Shown here: in pieces, positions 21,764-30,295 of the stretch
Numbering within the stretch: the first letter of the stretch is position 1
Layout of the letters: each line of letters starts with the position of its first letter
Assembly: GCA_016200265.1 (NCBI GenBank)
Contig: JACQFE010000070.1
Coordinates: forward strand, 1-64,000
Source of the DNA: Planctomycetota bacterium
Lineage (GTDB): Bacteria; Planctomycetota; Phycisphaerae; UBA1845
Direction of reading: 5' to 3'
Length of the DNA: 64,000 nucleotides
Program-made: the position numbers and the translations under genes
Notes under the pieces: model-generated
Told to the model about the DNA's origin: nothing
Database searches by the model: none
Seen by the model: the letters and a program-made list of their open reading frames with translations, nothing else

Positions 21764-22158
21764 CGTCCGGACCCAGGCACGATCGACGCTAACGCCCCGA
21801 TGTGCAAAGTCGCCAACTGTTTCTCGAATTCCGCCTGCGAATTGAAGAGAAAAATCTTGAGCGGCGATCTTGCCTCCCCCCTTACTAAGGGGGGATCAAG
21901 GGGGGGTTTTCGATTTTCACGCCCGCTCGCTCCTTCAAATCCCGCCGCATTCGCAAACCGCTCGATCGCGTTGTATGTTCCCTCCAACCTCGCAACCAGC
22001 GGCCGCAAATCGCTCTCCGCGACATCGTTCACGATTTCGAAATGCGCTGTCCTCCGCACCCGCGCATGAGAACCCATCACGCTCGATGGATCATCGCCAG
22101 GCACCAATTGCATGGAGTTGATCAGGCACGCAAAGTTAAGGAAGGTTGCGAGTGGCAC
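21754..22158 (-). CDS. Hypothetical protein fragment carrying an in-frame palindromic repeat
   Basis: A 134-residue frame from a GTG. The segment HFEIVNDVAESDLRPLVARL and the following ERFANAAGFE, then IFLFNSQAEFEKQL, resemble the start of planctomycete peptidase-MA/DUF1570-like proteins, but the match is only by eye. Between these two segments lies PPLDPPLVRGEARSP, which is the translation of the CCCCCCTTACTAAGGGGGG repeat (21876-21906), so a mobile palindrome has been inserted in frame. The protein ends where the 21272-21763 frame begins. Probably a decaying gene. Confidence 0.4.
   Translation of the reverse strand: MPLATFLNFACLINSMQLVPGDDPSSVMGSHARVRRTAHFEIVNDVAESDLRPLVARLEGTYNAIERFANAAGFEGASGRENRKPPLDPPLVRGEARSPLKIFLFNSQAEFEKQLATLHIGALASIVPGSGRWV
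21876..21906. repeat. Palindromic repeat, C5TTANNAAG5 family, copy 1
   Basis: CCCCCCTTACTAAGGGGGG followed by ATCAAG and a further G run. The same pattern occurs at 27516-27543 and 54088-54119. This copy lies within the 21754-22158 frame. Confidence 0.8.
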
Positions 22159-22201
22159 GACTATTCATAGCCTTCAAAAGCAACAGAAACAATTAATCCT
22201 C

Positions 22202-23185
22202 TTATTGGAGCAATTTTTCATCGATTTTGCTCAGCGTGTGTGAATTAGGACCGTTCTCATGCCTTTGGAATATTTCCACATGCTTCCGATCCATTGAAAT
22301 CCCAAAGTTCGGTCCGTGATATCTGTTTCGTTCCTCAAAAATCAACTGTAGGACTTCGTGGCCTTCCTGATGCGAGAGGGGGCGTGCAACTCTCTCCGTG
22401 AGTGAATAGGCCGTTTGAAGGGAATTTTCTGATGATCGAACATCTAATATGAGATCATCTCCATGGGAACCCAGGTACCCTTTGGCTTTTCCTACTTGAA
22501 TGTATTCCCCACGCGGTGTGCGAACAACGACGGTGTAGCCTGACGGCTCCCCAATCGGATAGGGTGGACCTGACCTCGCGGGACCCGTGACAATTAGCAA
22601 TGTACCATCTTCCTTTATGACGTAATACCAACCGGGGGATAGGTTTTGATCGGAGAGTTCTCGCAATAGCGGTATCTCCCTAATGCCTGTCGTTTTCAGA
22701 TCCACCAGATAATACCTTGCTTGCAAATCTCTCGTTGGCTCACGATAGACGAGCGCTACCTGTCCCTTCGTACCTTGAAGGATGAAATTCCCCTTTCCGT
22801 CACTCCCGGGGTGCTGTACATCTCGAACGATAACTCTTGTCAAATCTTTCTCGATATCAAAGGCGCCAATGAATTTTATGTCGGTAAGATAGTTATTCAC
22901 AGGCGCGGCCCCCATGAAAGGCATTGGCCCGCCACCTTCGCGTCGATATTCACTGCGGGTATAGCTGAACAGAATTGTCCTACCATCATCTGCCAGCAGT
23001 AATGGCTTATTAAATTGGCTTGTGTCCCAAACTTGCCCACCGGAGATCAACTGACGCGCAGCGCCACCCGCAAAGAACTTCAAGCCAAAACCTAGAATCA
23101 AGAGTCCAATCACTAGCGCGATGCTCATTACGATAGACAACCGTCCCGTCGCGCGCATTCTAGGAACGTCGAATTCATCGTTCAT
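22202..23185 (-). CDS. Hypothetical membrane-anchored protein
   Basis: A 327-residue protein with one N-terminal membrane segment (about residues 17-40, SIVMSIALVIGLLILGFGL) and the rest predicted outside the cytoplasm. The outer part consists of repeating short strand segments (LLLADDGRTILFSY, TLLIVTGPARSG, YTVVVRTPRGEYI), compatible with a beta-propeller or a TolB-like fold, though no repeat is clear enough to name. It lies 55 bp downstream of acetyl-CoA synthetase on the same strand and may be cotranscribed. Function unknown. Confidence 0.7.
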   Translation of the reverse strand: MNDEFDVPRMRATGRLSIVMSIALVIGLLILGFGLKFFAGGAARQLISGGQVWDTSQFNKPLLLADDGRTILFSYTRSEYRREGGGPMPFMGAAPVNNYLTDIKFIGAFDIEKDLTRVIVRDVQHPGSDGKGNFILQGTKGQVALVYREPTRDLQARYYLVDLKTTGIREIPLLRELSDQNLSPGWYYVIKEDGTLLIVTGPARSGPPYPIGEPSGYTVVVRTPRGEYIQVGKAKGYLGSHGDDLILDVRSSENSLQTAYSLTERVARPLSHQEGHEVLQLIFEERNRYHGPNFGISMDRKHVEIFQRHENGPNSHTLSKIDEKLLQ

Positions 23186-23240
23186 CGGTTGTCCTCATAA
23201 TGGAACACTGAACACTCCAGCAAATGTCGGCCTCCCAAAA

Positions 23241-25211
23241 TCACTTCGTCTTCACCAAATGCTCCACCACGCTCGGATCGGCCAAGGTCGTCACATCTCC
23301 GATTTGATCCGACTGCCCTTCAGCGATTTTCCGCAGAATCCGTCGCATGATCTTGCCACTACGAGTCTTCGGCAACCCCGGCGCCCAATGGATCACATCC
23401 GGGGCCGCAAACGCCCCGATCTCCTGACGCACATGCCCGATCAATACTTTCTTCAACGCATCAGTGTATTCCTGATCGGCCTTCAATGTAACATACGCAT
23501 AAATCCCCTGACCCTTGATTTCATGTGGAAATCCGACCACGGCGGCCTCGGCCACCGCCGCATGCGACACCAGCGCGCTCTCCACTTCCGCAGTGCCAAG
23601 TCGATGACCCGAAACGTTTATCACGTCGTCGATGCGGCCTGTGATCCAGTAATAGCCATCCTCATCGCGGCGGCAGCCGTCGCCCGTGAAGTACATTCCA
23701 GGACACCGCGTAAAGTAGATGTCTTTGAATCGCTGATGCTGCCCATACACCGTGCGCATGATTCCCGGCCAAGGCTCTTCGATGAACAGTGATCCACTCC
23801 CCGGCCCTTCGATTCGATTGTTCTTGTCATCCATCAGCACCGGCTTGACGCCGAAGAATGGGACCGTGGCGGAACCCGGCTTCGTCGCAATCGCCCCCGG
23901 TAGCGGCGACATCAAAATTCCACCCGTCTCCGTCTGCCACCAGGTGTCAACGATCGGGCACCGCTCTTTTCCGACGAACTTGTGATACCAGAGCCAGGCC
24001 TCCGGATTGATCGGCTCACCCACCGAACCCAGCAGGCGCAAGCTTGATAGATCTCGCTTCAAGACGTGGCCTTCACCCTCTCGCATCAACGCCCGAATCG
24101 CCGTTGGCGCCGTGTAGAACTGCGTCACCTTGTATTTATCAACCACATCCCAGAATCGCCCCGCATCAGGAAACGTCGGAATTCCCTCGAACATCAGCGA
24201 CGTGGCCCCGCAGCACAGCGGCCCATACACGATGTACGAATGCCCCGTCACCCAGCCGATGTCGGCCGTGCACCAGAAAATGTCGCCGTCGTGATAATCA
24301 AAGATCGTTCGAAAGGTGAATGCCACATGCACCATGTAGCCGCCGACCGTGTGCAGCGCGCCCTTGGGCTTTCCCGTCGATCCCGACGTATACAGCATGA
24401 ACAGCGGATCCTCGGCGTCCATCCATTCCGGCTCGCATTGCGGCGATGCCACGCGCATGACATCCGCCCATTCCTGATCGCGCCCCGGCTTCATCGTGAT
24501 CGGGATCGTTTTCTCGCCAAGTCTTCGATGCACAATGCAGGTGCGAATCCGCACGCCTTGTCGCTCCGCCAGCGTCATCGCCTCATCCGCATTCTGCTTT
24601 AGCGCGATCGGCTTCGAGCCGCGCATGACACCGTCGGCCGTGATGAGCACTTCGGACTTCGAATCCACGATCCGATCGCCAAGCGAGTCCGGACTGAATC
24701 CGCCAAAAATAATGGAGTGAATCGCGCCGATCCGCGCGCACGCCAGCATCGCAATGGCCAGCTCCGGAATCATGGGCATGTAGATCGAAACGCGATCGCC
24801 CTTCTTGACGCCGAACGTCGTCAGCACATTCGCGAACTTGCACACCTCGGCATGAAGCTGTCGATACGTCCGGCTGCGACTCTCGCCGACGTCGTTGCCT
24901 TCCCACAAAATCGCGATTTGTTCACCTCGCGTCTCCAGATGCCGATCGAGCGCGTTGTACGTGATATTCGTCTTCGCACCCGCGAACCAGCGAACGAAAA
25001 TCTTGTCGCGAAAGTCAAATTCACGAACCTTGGCCCATCGCTGTTTCCAGTAAAATTCGCCGGCAATCTCGCTCCAGAACGCCTCCGGCTCCTTGATCGA
25101 TCGCTCGTACATCTGCTTATATTGCCCGAGCGACTTGATGTGCGCGCGCTGGGAAAATTCCTTGGAAGGGAAAAACGTTTTCGGCCCGGTAGACTCGGAT
25201 GTTGATGTCAT
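23241..25211 (-). CDS. acs: Acetyl-CoA synthetase
   Basis: AMP-forming acetate:CoA ligase, cytoplasmic, converting acetate, ATP and CoA into acetyl-CoA. Full length at 656 residues. The ATG at 25211 is chosen because GAGAGGAG lies about 10 bp upstream; the frame is open 11 codons further. Diagnostic segments are the N-terminal ACS domain ([16 protein letters not shown]), the P-loop-like [19 protein letters not shown], the adenylate-binding [16 protein letters not shown] and the C-terminal [11 protein letters not shown], whose Lys is the catalytic residue and the usual site of acetylation control. No acetyltransferase or deacetylase gene is adjacent. Confidence 0.96.
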   Translation of the reverse strand: MTSTSESTGPKTFFPSKEFSQRAHIKSLGQYKQMYERSIKEPEAFWSEIAGEFYWKQRWAKVREFDFRDKIFVRWFAGAKTNITYNALDRHLETRGEQIAILWEGNDVGESRSRTYRQLHAEVCKFANVLTTFGVKKGDRVSIYMPMIPELAIAMLACARIGAIHSIIFGGFSPDSLGDRIVDSKSEVLITADGVMRGSKPIALKQNADEAMTLAERQGVRIRTCIVHRRLGEKTIPITMKPGRDQEWADVMRVASPQCEPEWMDAEDPLFMLYTSGSTGKPKGALHTVGGYMVHVAFTFRTIFDYHDGDIFWCTADIGWVTGHSYIVYGPLCCGATSLMFEGIPTFPDAGRFWDVVDKYKVTQFYTAPTAIRALMREGEGHVLKRDLSSLRLLGSVGEPINPEAWLWYHKFVGKERCPIVDTWWQTETGGILMSPLPGAIATKPGSATVPFFGVKPVLMDDKNNRIEGPGSGSLFIEEPWPGIMRTVYGQHQRFKDIYFTRCPGMYFTGDGCRRDEDGYYWITGRIDDVINVSGHRLGTAEVESALVSHAAVAEAAVVGFPHEIKGQGIYAYVTLKADQEYTDALKKVLIGHVRQEIGAFAAPDVIHWAPGLPKTRSGKIMRRILRKIAEGQSDQIGDVTTLADPSVVEHLVKTK

Positions 25212-25344
25212 CGCTTCAGCACTCCTCTCTGATCGACAAAACAAACGTCAACGATGATTGATTCCTGCCTCACGGCAGTCATCCCCATTATACGAAATCC
25301 ACTCTTGATTCGCATTTCGGATATAATGATGCGAGCTGCTCCCC

Positions 25345-25425
25345 GTCATTCTGAGGTCGCCGTAGGCGACCGAAGAATCTCGGAGCATAAGGTGCTTCGC
25401 TTCGCTCAGCATGACTGGCAATGTG
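25345..25425. repeat. Inverted-repeat element between acs and uvrB
   Basis: GTCATTCTGAG on the left and CTCAGCATGAC on the right form imperfect terminal inverted repeats, with a short inner palindrome GTCGCCGTAGGCGAC. On the minus strand it reads as [15 protein letters not shown], a translation seen wherever this type of dispersed repeat is mistaken for coding sequence. It occupies the divergent acs/uvrB interval and so may separate or alter their promoters. Confidence 0.65.
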
Positions 25426-25440
25426 CAGTATGACAATGCT

Positions 25441-27444
25441 ATGATCCGCACAAATTCATCCGGTAAGTTCGCCCATCAATCGCTCGATCAATTCGAGCTC
25501 GTCAGCCATTTCTCTCCCGCCGGTGATCAGCCGGCCGCCATCCAAAAACTCACCAACGCCTTTCGCGGCCCGGCAAAGCATCAATGCCTGCTCGGCGTCA
25601 CCGGCTCCGGTAAGACCTTCACCGTCGCCAATCTCATCGCCAAGCTCAACGTCCCCGTTCTCGTGATGTCGCACAACAAGACGCTCGCGGCTCAACTCTA
25701 CGAAGAATTCAAAGATCTCTTCCCGCACAACGCCGTCGAATACTTCGTGAGCTACTACGATTACTATCAGCCCGAGGCCTACATCCCTCAGCGCGACATC
25801 TACATCGAAAAAGACGCCTCGCGCAACGACGACCTCGACCGTCTCCGCCTCAGCACGACCAGCTCGCTCGTCTCCCGCCGCGACGCCATCATTGTCGCCA
25901 GCGTCTCATGTATTTTCGGTCTCGGCTCGCCGGAAGACTACAAATCAAGCGTCATCGTGCTCGAAAAAAATCAGACCATCGAGCGCGACGAATTGCTCCG
26001 CCGCCTCGTCGATCTCCAATACAACCGCAACGACTTCGAACCCAAGCGCGGCACGTTTCGCGTCCGCGGCGACGTCGTCGAAATCCATCCGGCCTACGAG
26101 CAATTCATCTACCGCATCGAAATGTTCGGCGATGAAATCGACAGGCTCGAAATGCTCAACCCCATCAACGCCGCGTCGCTCGGCGAACTCGACAAAATGT
26201 TCCTCTATCCGGCCGTGCATTATGTGATGCCCGCCGATCGCATCGCCGCAGCAACCGCGAGCATTCTCGAAGAACTCGACCAGCGCGTCATGGAATTCCG
26301 TCGCCACGGAAAGCTTCTCGAGGCCCAGCGTCTTCTCGCTCGAACGAAATACGATGTCGAAATGCTCCGCGAAGTCGGCATGTGCTCCGGCATCGAAAAC
26401 TACACCCGACATCTCAACGCCAGCGCCCCCGGCGCGAAGCCCTACACTCTCGTCGATTATTTCCCCAAGGACTACCTCCTCGTCATCGACGAATCGCACG
26501 TCTCGCTGCCGCAGGTCAAAGCAATGTATTTCGGCGACCGCAACCGCAAACAGGTTCTCGTCGAACACGGCTTCCGCCTGCCGAGCTGCCTCGACAATCG
26601 CCCCATGCGCTTCGAAGAATTCCAGGGTATGTGGAACAAAGTGCTCTTCGTCTCCGCGACGCCCGGCCCGCTCGAACTCCAGATCACCGGCGGCGAAGTC
26701 GTTGAGCAGATCATCCGCCCGACCGGCCTCATCGATCCGCCGATCGAAGTTCGACCCGCTCGAGGCCAGGTGCCCGATCTACTCCAGCGCATCGCCGAAC
26801 GTGCCGCGGTCAAAGAGCGCGTCCTCGTCACCACGCTCACCAAGCGCCTCGCCGAAGACCTCTCGAAATACATCGCGCAGGAAGGCCTTCGCGGCCGATA
26901 CCTCCACAGCGACATCGATACGCTCGAGCGCGTGGTGATTCTCAAGGAACTTCGCGAAGGCAAATTCGACGTGCTCGTCGGCGTGAATCTTTTGCGTGAA
27001 GGCCTCGACCTGCCCGAAGTTTCCCTCGTCGCCATCCTCGACGCCGACAAGGAAGGCTTCCTTCGCAGCGAAACTTCGCTCGTGCAGATGATCGGCCGCA
27101 CCGCCCGCAACGTGAACGCACAAGTCGTGCTCTACGCCGACACCATCACACCGAGCATGAAGCGTGCCATGGACGAAACCAATCGCCGCCGCACGCTGCA
27201 ACTCAAATACAACGAGGAGCACGGAATCACGCCGGAGACGATCACCAAGGAAATCCGCAACAGCCTTCAGCGCGCCGTCGGCGCTTACAAAACCGCGGCC
27301 GAGGCCATCGAACTCAGCGAACAGGAAATGGACCAAACCGAACTCATCGCCATGCTGGAAAAAGAAATGCTCGAAGCCGCCGAGTCTTTGGAGTTCGAAC
27401 GCGCCGCCCGCCTCCGCGATCGCATCAAGGAGTTGAAGGTGTGA
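25441..27444 (+). CDS. uvrB: Excinuclease ABC subunit B
   Basis: Damage-recognition helicase of nucleotide excision repair, 667 residues, full length. It shows Walker A GVTGSGKT near residue 40, the damage-probing beta-hairpin region [21 protein letters not shown] (Walker B region), the helicase motifs [12 protein letters not shown] and QMIGRTARN, and a C-terminal UVR domain ([18 protein letters not shown]) for UvrC contact. The ATG at 25441 is used; the ten codons upstream belong to the dispersed repeat before it. No clear Shine-Dalgarno is seen. uvrA and uvrC are not nearby. Confidence 0.96.
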   Translation: MIRTNSSGKFAHQSLDQFELVSHFSPAGDQPAAIQKLTNAFRGPAKHQCLLGVTGSGKTFTVANLIAKLNVPVLVMSHNKTLAAQLYEEFKDLFPHNAVEYFVSYYDYYQPEAYIPQRDIYIEKDASRNDDLDRLRLSTTSSLVSRRDAIIVASVSCIFGLGSPEDYKSSVIVLEKNQTIERDELLRRLVDLQYNRNDFEPKRGTFRVRGDVVEIHPAYEQFIYRIEMFGDEIDRLEMLNPINAASLGELDKMFLYPAVHYVMPADRIAAATASILEELDQRVMEFRRHGKLLEAQRLLARTKYDVEMLREVGMCSGIENYTRHLNASAPGAKPYTLVDYFPKDYLLVIDESHVSLPQVKAMYFGDRNRKQVLVEHGFRLPSCLDNRPMRFEEFQGMWNKVLFVSATPGPLELQITGGEVVEQIIRPTGLIDPPIEVRPARGQVPDLLQRIAERAAVKERVLVTTLTKRLAEDLSKYIAQEGLRGRYLHSDIDTLERVVILKELREGKFDVLVGVNLLREGLDLPEVSLVAILDADKEGFLRSETSLVQMIGRTARNVNAQVVLYADTITPSMKRAMDETNRRRTLQLKYNEEHGITPETITKEIRNSLQRAVGAYKTAAEAIELSEQEMDQTELIAMLEKEMLEAAESLEFERAARLRDRIKELKV

Positions 27445-27446
27445 TC

Positions 27447-27543
27447 AGAGCCCGGAGCGTGAGCGACGGGTCGCCGTGATTGTTATCCGAACCCCAAGCG
27501 CGAGCGCGGGGCCGTCCCCCTTACCAAGGGGGACTACAGGGGG
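27447..27543. repeat. Composite palindromic repeat cluster downstream of uvrB
   Basis: Three repeat units in a row: AGAGCCCGGAGCGTGAGCG (27450 region), a CCCC(AAGCGCGAGCGC)GGGG hairpin at 27492-27511, and CCCCCTTACCAAGGGGG at 27516-27532 followed by a further ACTACAGGGGG. The same units, in the same neighbourhood to each other, recur at 54.0-54.15 kb. They follow the uvrB stop directly and may serve as its transcript end. Confidence 0.7.
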
Positions 27544-27575
27544 TTATCCGCAGATGACGCCGATTTTCGCAGATT

Positions 27576-27591
27576 CGTTCCACGTAAAACG
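27576..27591. promoter_or_regulatory. Degenerate second parS-like site
   Basis: CGTTCCACGTAAAACG, differing from parS at three defined positions, lies 31 bp centre to centre from the exact site and in phase with about three helical turns. It may be a weak accessory site or chance. Confidence 0.35.
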
Positions 27592-27600
27592 AGTCTTGCG

Positions 27601-27628
27601 AAACTCTGTTTCACGTGAAACAGAGTTT
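27601..27628. promoter_or_regulatory. parS partition site within a 28-bp perfect palindrome
   Basis: TGTTTCACGTGAAACA at 27607-27622 matches the widely conserved chromosomal ParB-binding consensus exactly. It is embedded in a 28-bp perfect palindrome (27601-27628, arms starting AAACTCTGTTTCAC). No parA or parB gene is in the window. As established for many bacteria, such sites nucleate ParB near the replication origin, so this part of the chromosome may be origin-proximal. Confidence 0.8.
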
Positions 27629-27795
27629 GGCGGATGTTTGCCATTGGAAAACTTCGATTCGAGGTCAATTCCCAGGGCGCTCGCTGGAATTCATTTTTTC
27701 AGCGACCACGTCCCGAAAAATCGAAACGCCAAAAACGTCGAAGAGTCAAAACGGAGAGCGCAAAGATTTTCTTTGCGCCACATCGCAACCGCAAC

Positions 27796-28974
27796 TCAGT
27801 CCCCCATCCCAAGGGGTGGGGCACCCGGTTGCACAGGCAACGCGTAGTTCTTGATATCCTTGATCGCTTCCAGAAGTTTAATCGTTGCCTCCGCGTCCAA
27901 CGTAGAGCCAGTATATCGAACTTCAAATAACCCCTGCAAATTGGACGGCAACTTCACTCCCTCACTGACGAGTAAAATGAATCGTTTTCCGTAGAATGCC
28001 ATCGCGGCGCCGATCTCTATCAATACATTTGGATTCAAAAGTACATGCTCAGTTCCGTCCTTACCTAGGATCGAGCGTTCTGCGTCGACGTGAATGATCG
28101 CTGCACCACAGCCTCGCATGTCGTCCAAGACTTTTTCCGGCACCGGCTTAGATACAGACTGTTTCTCAACTGAAATCACAGGCTCCAGCTCACCGTATTC
28201 GAGCAGTTTCTTTATGGGATCGACAAGATCGCGATTTTTCCCATGAGTAATGAAGACTCGGCGTCGTCTTTCGTCGTCAGCGATCGCTGCGGTGAGCTCA
28301 GCGCCTTTCGGCTGGATGACAGGGGGCGGGACTTGAATTCGCAGCGGCGGCAATACTTCTGAGCTCTTGCTGTCGGCGTCAATTCCGGCTCTCCCATCAA
28401 GCTCTTTTTGTGCAACAGCGGTGCCCTGGAGAGAGACGTAATTCTTCCCCTTGATTTCTTCAATAAAGCCCACAGAGCGAGCGCTTGCGTCGATTCGCTC
28501 CAACACCTCTCCGGTTTTCTTGCGAGGCACGCCCATTTCCTCCAGCACATTCAAGGCAATGTCCTTGCGTGGGAATGGATTTTCAGCATATCTTTTCAGG
28601 AAGTCGCTGAATACACGTGGCTTTAGGACGGCTTCACGTTTTGCTGCTAGATCATCTCCTTCTTCCTTCGGTCGAAGAATTCGATGCGCGAGGTTAGTGA
28701 CTGAAATCGATGCCGCTTGCGCGCCTCCCTCTATTAGGCCAAATGCTATTGCGGCTCCCGTCAAAACAAGAAGCTGCGACCCTTTTGGATTTACGTTAAG
28801 TGCTTTAGCGACCTGAAACGGGACAGTCGGTTGGCCAGCATAATGGTCGAGAATAGCTTGGGGAACGCGAAGAGCATCATCCAATGACGCAGCGGGAACG
28901 TCTGCTTGTTTTACATAAACTCGCTTTGTCGATTGGGCATCCGACTGTGGCGCTTTGCTCTTGGCTCTGGTCAT
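27796..28974 (-). CDS. TIR-like (CAP12/Pycsar-effector type) protein with N-terminal winged-helix region
   Basis: The ATG at 28974 is preceded by GGAGAACGAGT; an upstream ATG at 29001 is less well placed. In the 392-residue product, residues about 25-180 look like two winged-helix units (PFQVAKALNVNPKGSQ and FPRKDIALNVLEEMGV). Residues about 240-360 match the TIR-like nucleotide-binding family used as effectors with CD-NTases and Pycsar: RRVFITHGKNRDL, then VLLNPNVLIEIGAAMAF, then RFILLVSEGVKLPSNLQG. E320 in NVLIEIG is the candidate NAD-cleaving residue. The gene is solitary, with no cyclase next to it. The last residues (GAPPLGMG) are encoded by a palindromic repeat. Role in phage defence is inferred from the family. 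Confidence 0.75.
   Translation of the reverse strand: MTRAKSKAPQSDAQSTKRVYVKQADVPAASLDDALRVPQAILDHYAGQPTVPFQVAKALNVNPKGSQLLVLTGAAIAFGLIEGGAQAASISVTNLAHRILRPKEEGDDLAAKREAVLKPRVFSDFLKRYAENPFPRKDIALNVLEEMGVPRKKTGEVLERIDASARSVGFIEEIKGKNYVSLQGTAVAQKELDGRAGIDADSKSSEVLPPLRIQVPPPVIQPKGAELTAAIADDERRRRVFITHGKNRDLVDPIKKLLEYGELEPVISVEKQSVSKPVPEKVLDDMRGCGAAIIHVDAERSILGKDGTEHVLLNPNVLIEIGAAMAFYGKRFILLVSEGVKLPSNLQGLFEVRYTGSTLDAEATIKLLEAIKDIKNYALPVQPGAPPLGMGD
27801..27822. repeat. Palindromic repeat at 3' end of the TIR gene
   Basis: CCCCATCCC AA GGGGTGGGG forms a near-perfect hairpin inside the last codons of the TIR gene. It resembles the CCCCAGCCC TT GGGCTGGGG copy at 62774-62793. Confidence 0.6.
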
Positions 28975-29184
28975 ACTCGTTCTCCATGAACCGCTGCTCA
29001 TTTAACAAAAATCGTGATTTTCGCAAGGAGCGGCCGGAGTGAACCTAATACCGCGCGCTGAGTAATTCGCGCACCGGCAACTCCCTATATCCTTCCTTGG
29101 TAATGTGAAGACGCGGTGGCGCTTCGAAAACACTCCCTCACGGTCGGGGCTCGGAATTGCCTTATTGCGTCCGCGCTCGCTAAT

Positions 29185-29215
29185 CCTTGACACCAGGTGT
29201 CAAGGACGCGGTTCG
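29185..29215. repeat. TTGACAC/GTGTCAA repeat, copy A
   Basis: CCTTGACACC immediately followed by AGGTGTCAAGG forms a perfect palindrome, then GACGCGG. The right half, with the GACGCGG tail, recurs at 29726-29741. The rest of the interval 29002-29466 shows no gene. Confidence 0.6.
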
Positions 29216-29466
29216 CTCACGTTGCCTGCCTTGCTGCCCAGGTATGCCCGCTTGTCGTTTTGTCGAATATCAGACTGGGGTCTTTATAGATTGATAGTAG
29301 GGAAAAACAAGTCAAATTTTTTTGCGGAATGCGGCCTCATTTGTCGCGTCCTTTAGAGTGAGACGAACGCCGCCTGACCGGCGGAGTGAAGATGGCCTTG
29401 CGTGCAACGAGTCGTTGTACTGAACCTCCGGTCTGATTCGCGGCGATCGCCACAAAGGAGAATTGC

Positions 29467-29574
29467 ATGAAAAGCATACGAAAATGGGTAGCGATGGTCG
29501 GCGCGGGCGTATTCGCCCTGCAGATGGGCGGATGCTCGATCACGGATTTACTGGGCAAGATCACGGGCGGCTGA
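29467..29574 (+). CDS. Micropeptide 1, 35 residues, lipoprotein-like
   Basis: The ATG is preceded by AAAGGAGAATTGC, a strong Shine-Dalgarno. The peptide has a basic start (MKSIRKW), a hydrophobic core (VAMVGAGVFALQMG) and GGC, a possible lipobox cysteine, then SITDLLGKITGG. Length and composition fit a small lipoprotein or a membrane-acting peptide. It is the first of three such peptides on the same strand before the patatin lipoprotein. Family unknown. Confidence 0.5.
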   Translation: MKSIRKWVAMVGAGVFALQMGGCSITDLLGKITGG

Positions 29575-29658
29575 TTCGCACAATGGTCGAACAGTAGCGT
29601 TAGGGCGTGCAACGGACCGCTGTAGCGACTTTGCGGGCAGAATCCGCGCGAACTGATT

Positions 29659-29741
29659 CTTGACACGGTCCGGTGTTTTTCGCACACGCCCGCTGCGCGG
29701 GCGACTCCGCGCTGCGGAGTCGGAACGTGTCAAGGACGCGG
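29659..29741. repeat. TTGACAC/GTGTCAA repeat, copy B with inner hairpins
   Basis: Terminal inverted repeats TTGACACG (29660-29667) and CGTGTCAA (29726-29733), plus the shared tail GGACGCGG, enclose two hairpins (GCCCGCTGCGCGGGC and GACTCCGCGCTGCGGAGTC). It looks like a small non-autonomous palindromic element between micropeptides 1 and 2. Confidence 0.65.
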
Positions 29742-29800
29742 CTTGCTGCAAATGATCGTGAATCGCACGTATTAACAGATTCATTGTTAGGAGAAACAAC

Positions 29801-29911
29801 ATGACAGCATTCAGTGGAATTTTGAATTCGGTTTGGGCGGCGATCGTCGGAGTTCTTGGCGGCGCCGCGTCCGGGATCCTCAGCAAGTTGCTGGGCGGAC
29901 ATTTGGGATAA
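29801..29911 (+). CDS. Micropeptide 2, 36 residues, hydrophobic Gly-rich
   Basis: The ATG follows GTTAGGAGAAACAAC. The peptide is almost wholly hydrophobic and Gly/Ala-rich (SVWAAIVGVLGGAASGI) and ends in LSKLLGGHLG, which echoes the LLGKITGG end of micropeptide 1. It could be a single membrane helix or an amphipathic pore-like peptide. No family recognised. Confidence 0.5.
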   Translation: MTAFSGILNSVWAAIVGVLGGAASGILSKLLGGHLG

Positions 29912-29943
29912 TTTTTCAGGCCGAAAAAGCAGGGAGAACTCGG

Positions 29944-29975
29944 CGGTCGCCGCGAAGTTTGTCTTCACGGCGACT
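29944..29975 (+). terminator. Possible terminator hairpin after micropeptide 2
   Basis: GTCGCCGCGAAG, TTTGT loop, CTTCACGGCGAC forms a stem of about 12 bp with one mismatch, followed by TGCTTTTC. The T tract is short, so attenuation rather than full termination is possible. Confidence 0.4.
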
Positions 29976-30111
29976 GCTTTTCAATTGCGCTCTTGGTTCC
30001 AAATGCGATCCAATTGAGTTAACATTCCCGCGCGGGAATGATCGGATTTGATGGAATCCGGATTCGATCGACGCCAGGAACGTATTCAGCGCGTTCAATT
30101 CAACGGAGAAA

Positions 30112-30243
30112 ATGATGTTTTTTACATATTTGTTGTCATTTGTCGGTGGTGCAGTGACGGTGCTCGCGCTCGAAGTGTTGGGGCTTACGGCACTCCTGGA
30201 ACCGTATCGCCACATCATTCAAGTGTTCTTCGGAATCCATTGA
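30112..30243 (+). CDS. Micropeptide 3, 43 residues, membrane
   Basis: The start ATGATG follows AACGGAGAAA. The peptide has a single membrane segment (TYLLSFVGGAVTVLALEV) and a polar C-terminus (PYRHIIQVFFGIH). The stop lies 52 bp before the patatin-like gene, so cotranscription is likely. Like the two peptides upstream it has its own Shine-Dalgarno and a GG in the hydrophobic part. Confidence 0.5.
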   Translation: MMFFTYLLSFVGGAVTVLALEVLGLTALLEPYRHIIQVFFGIH

Positions 30244-30295
30244 TACCGTGAGGAAGACGGCATATCGATTGGCTGAAATTCACAGGAAAACGAAA

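Noticed and set aside
24044-24602. Long plus-strand frames opposite acs
   Set aside because: They are antisense shadows of a strongly conserved gene, rich in Arg/Pro/His with no domain.
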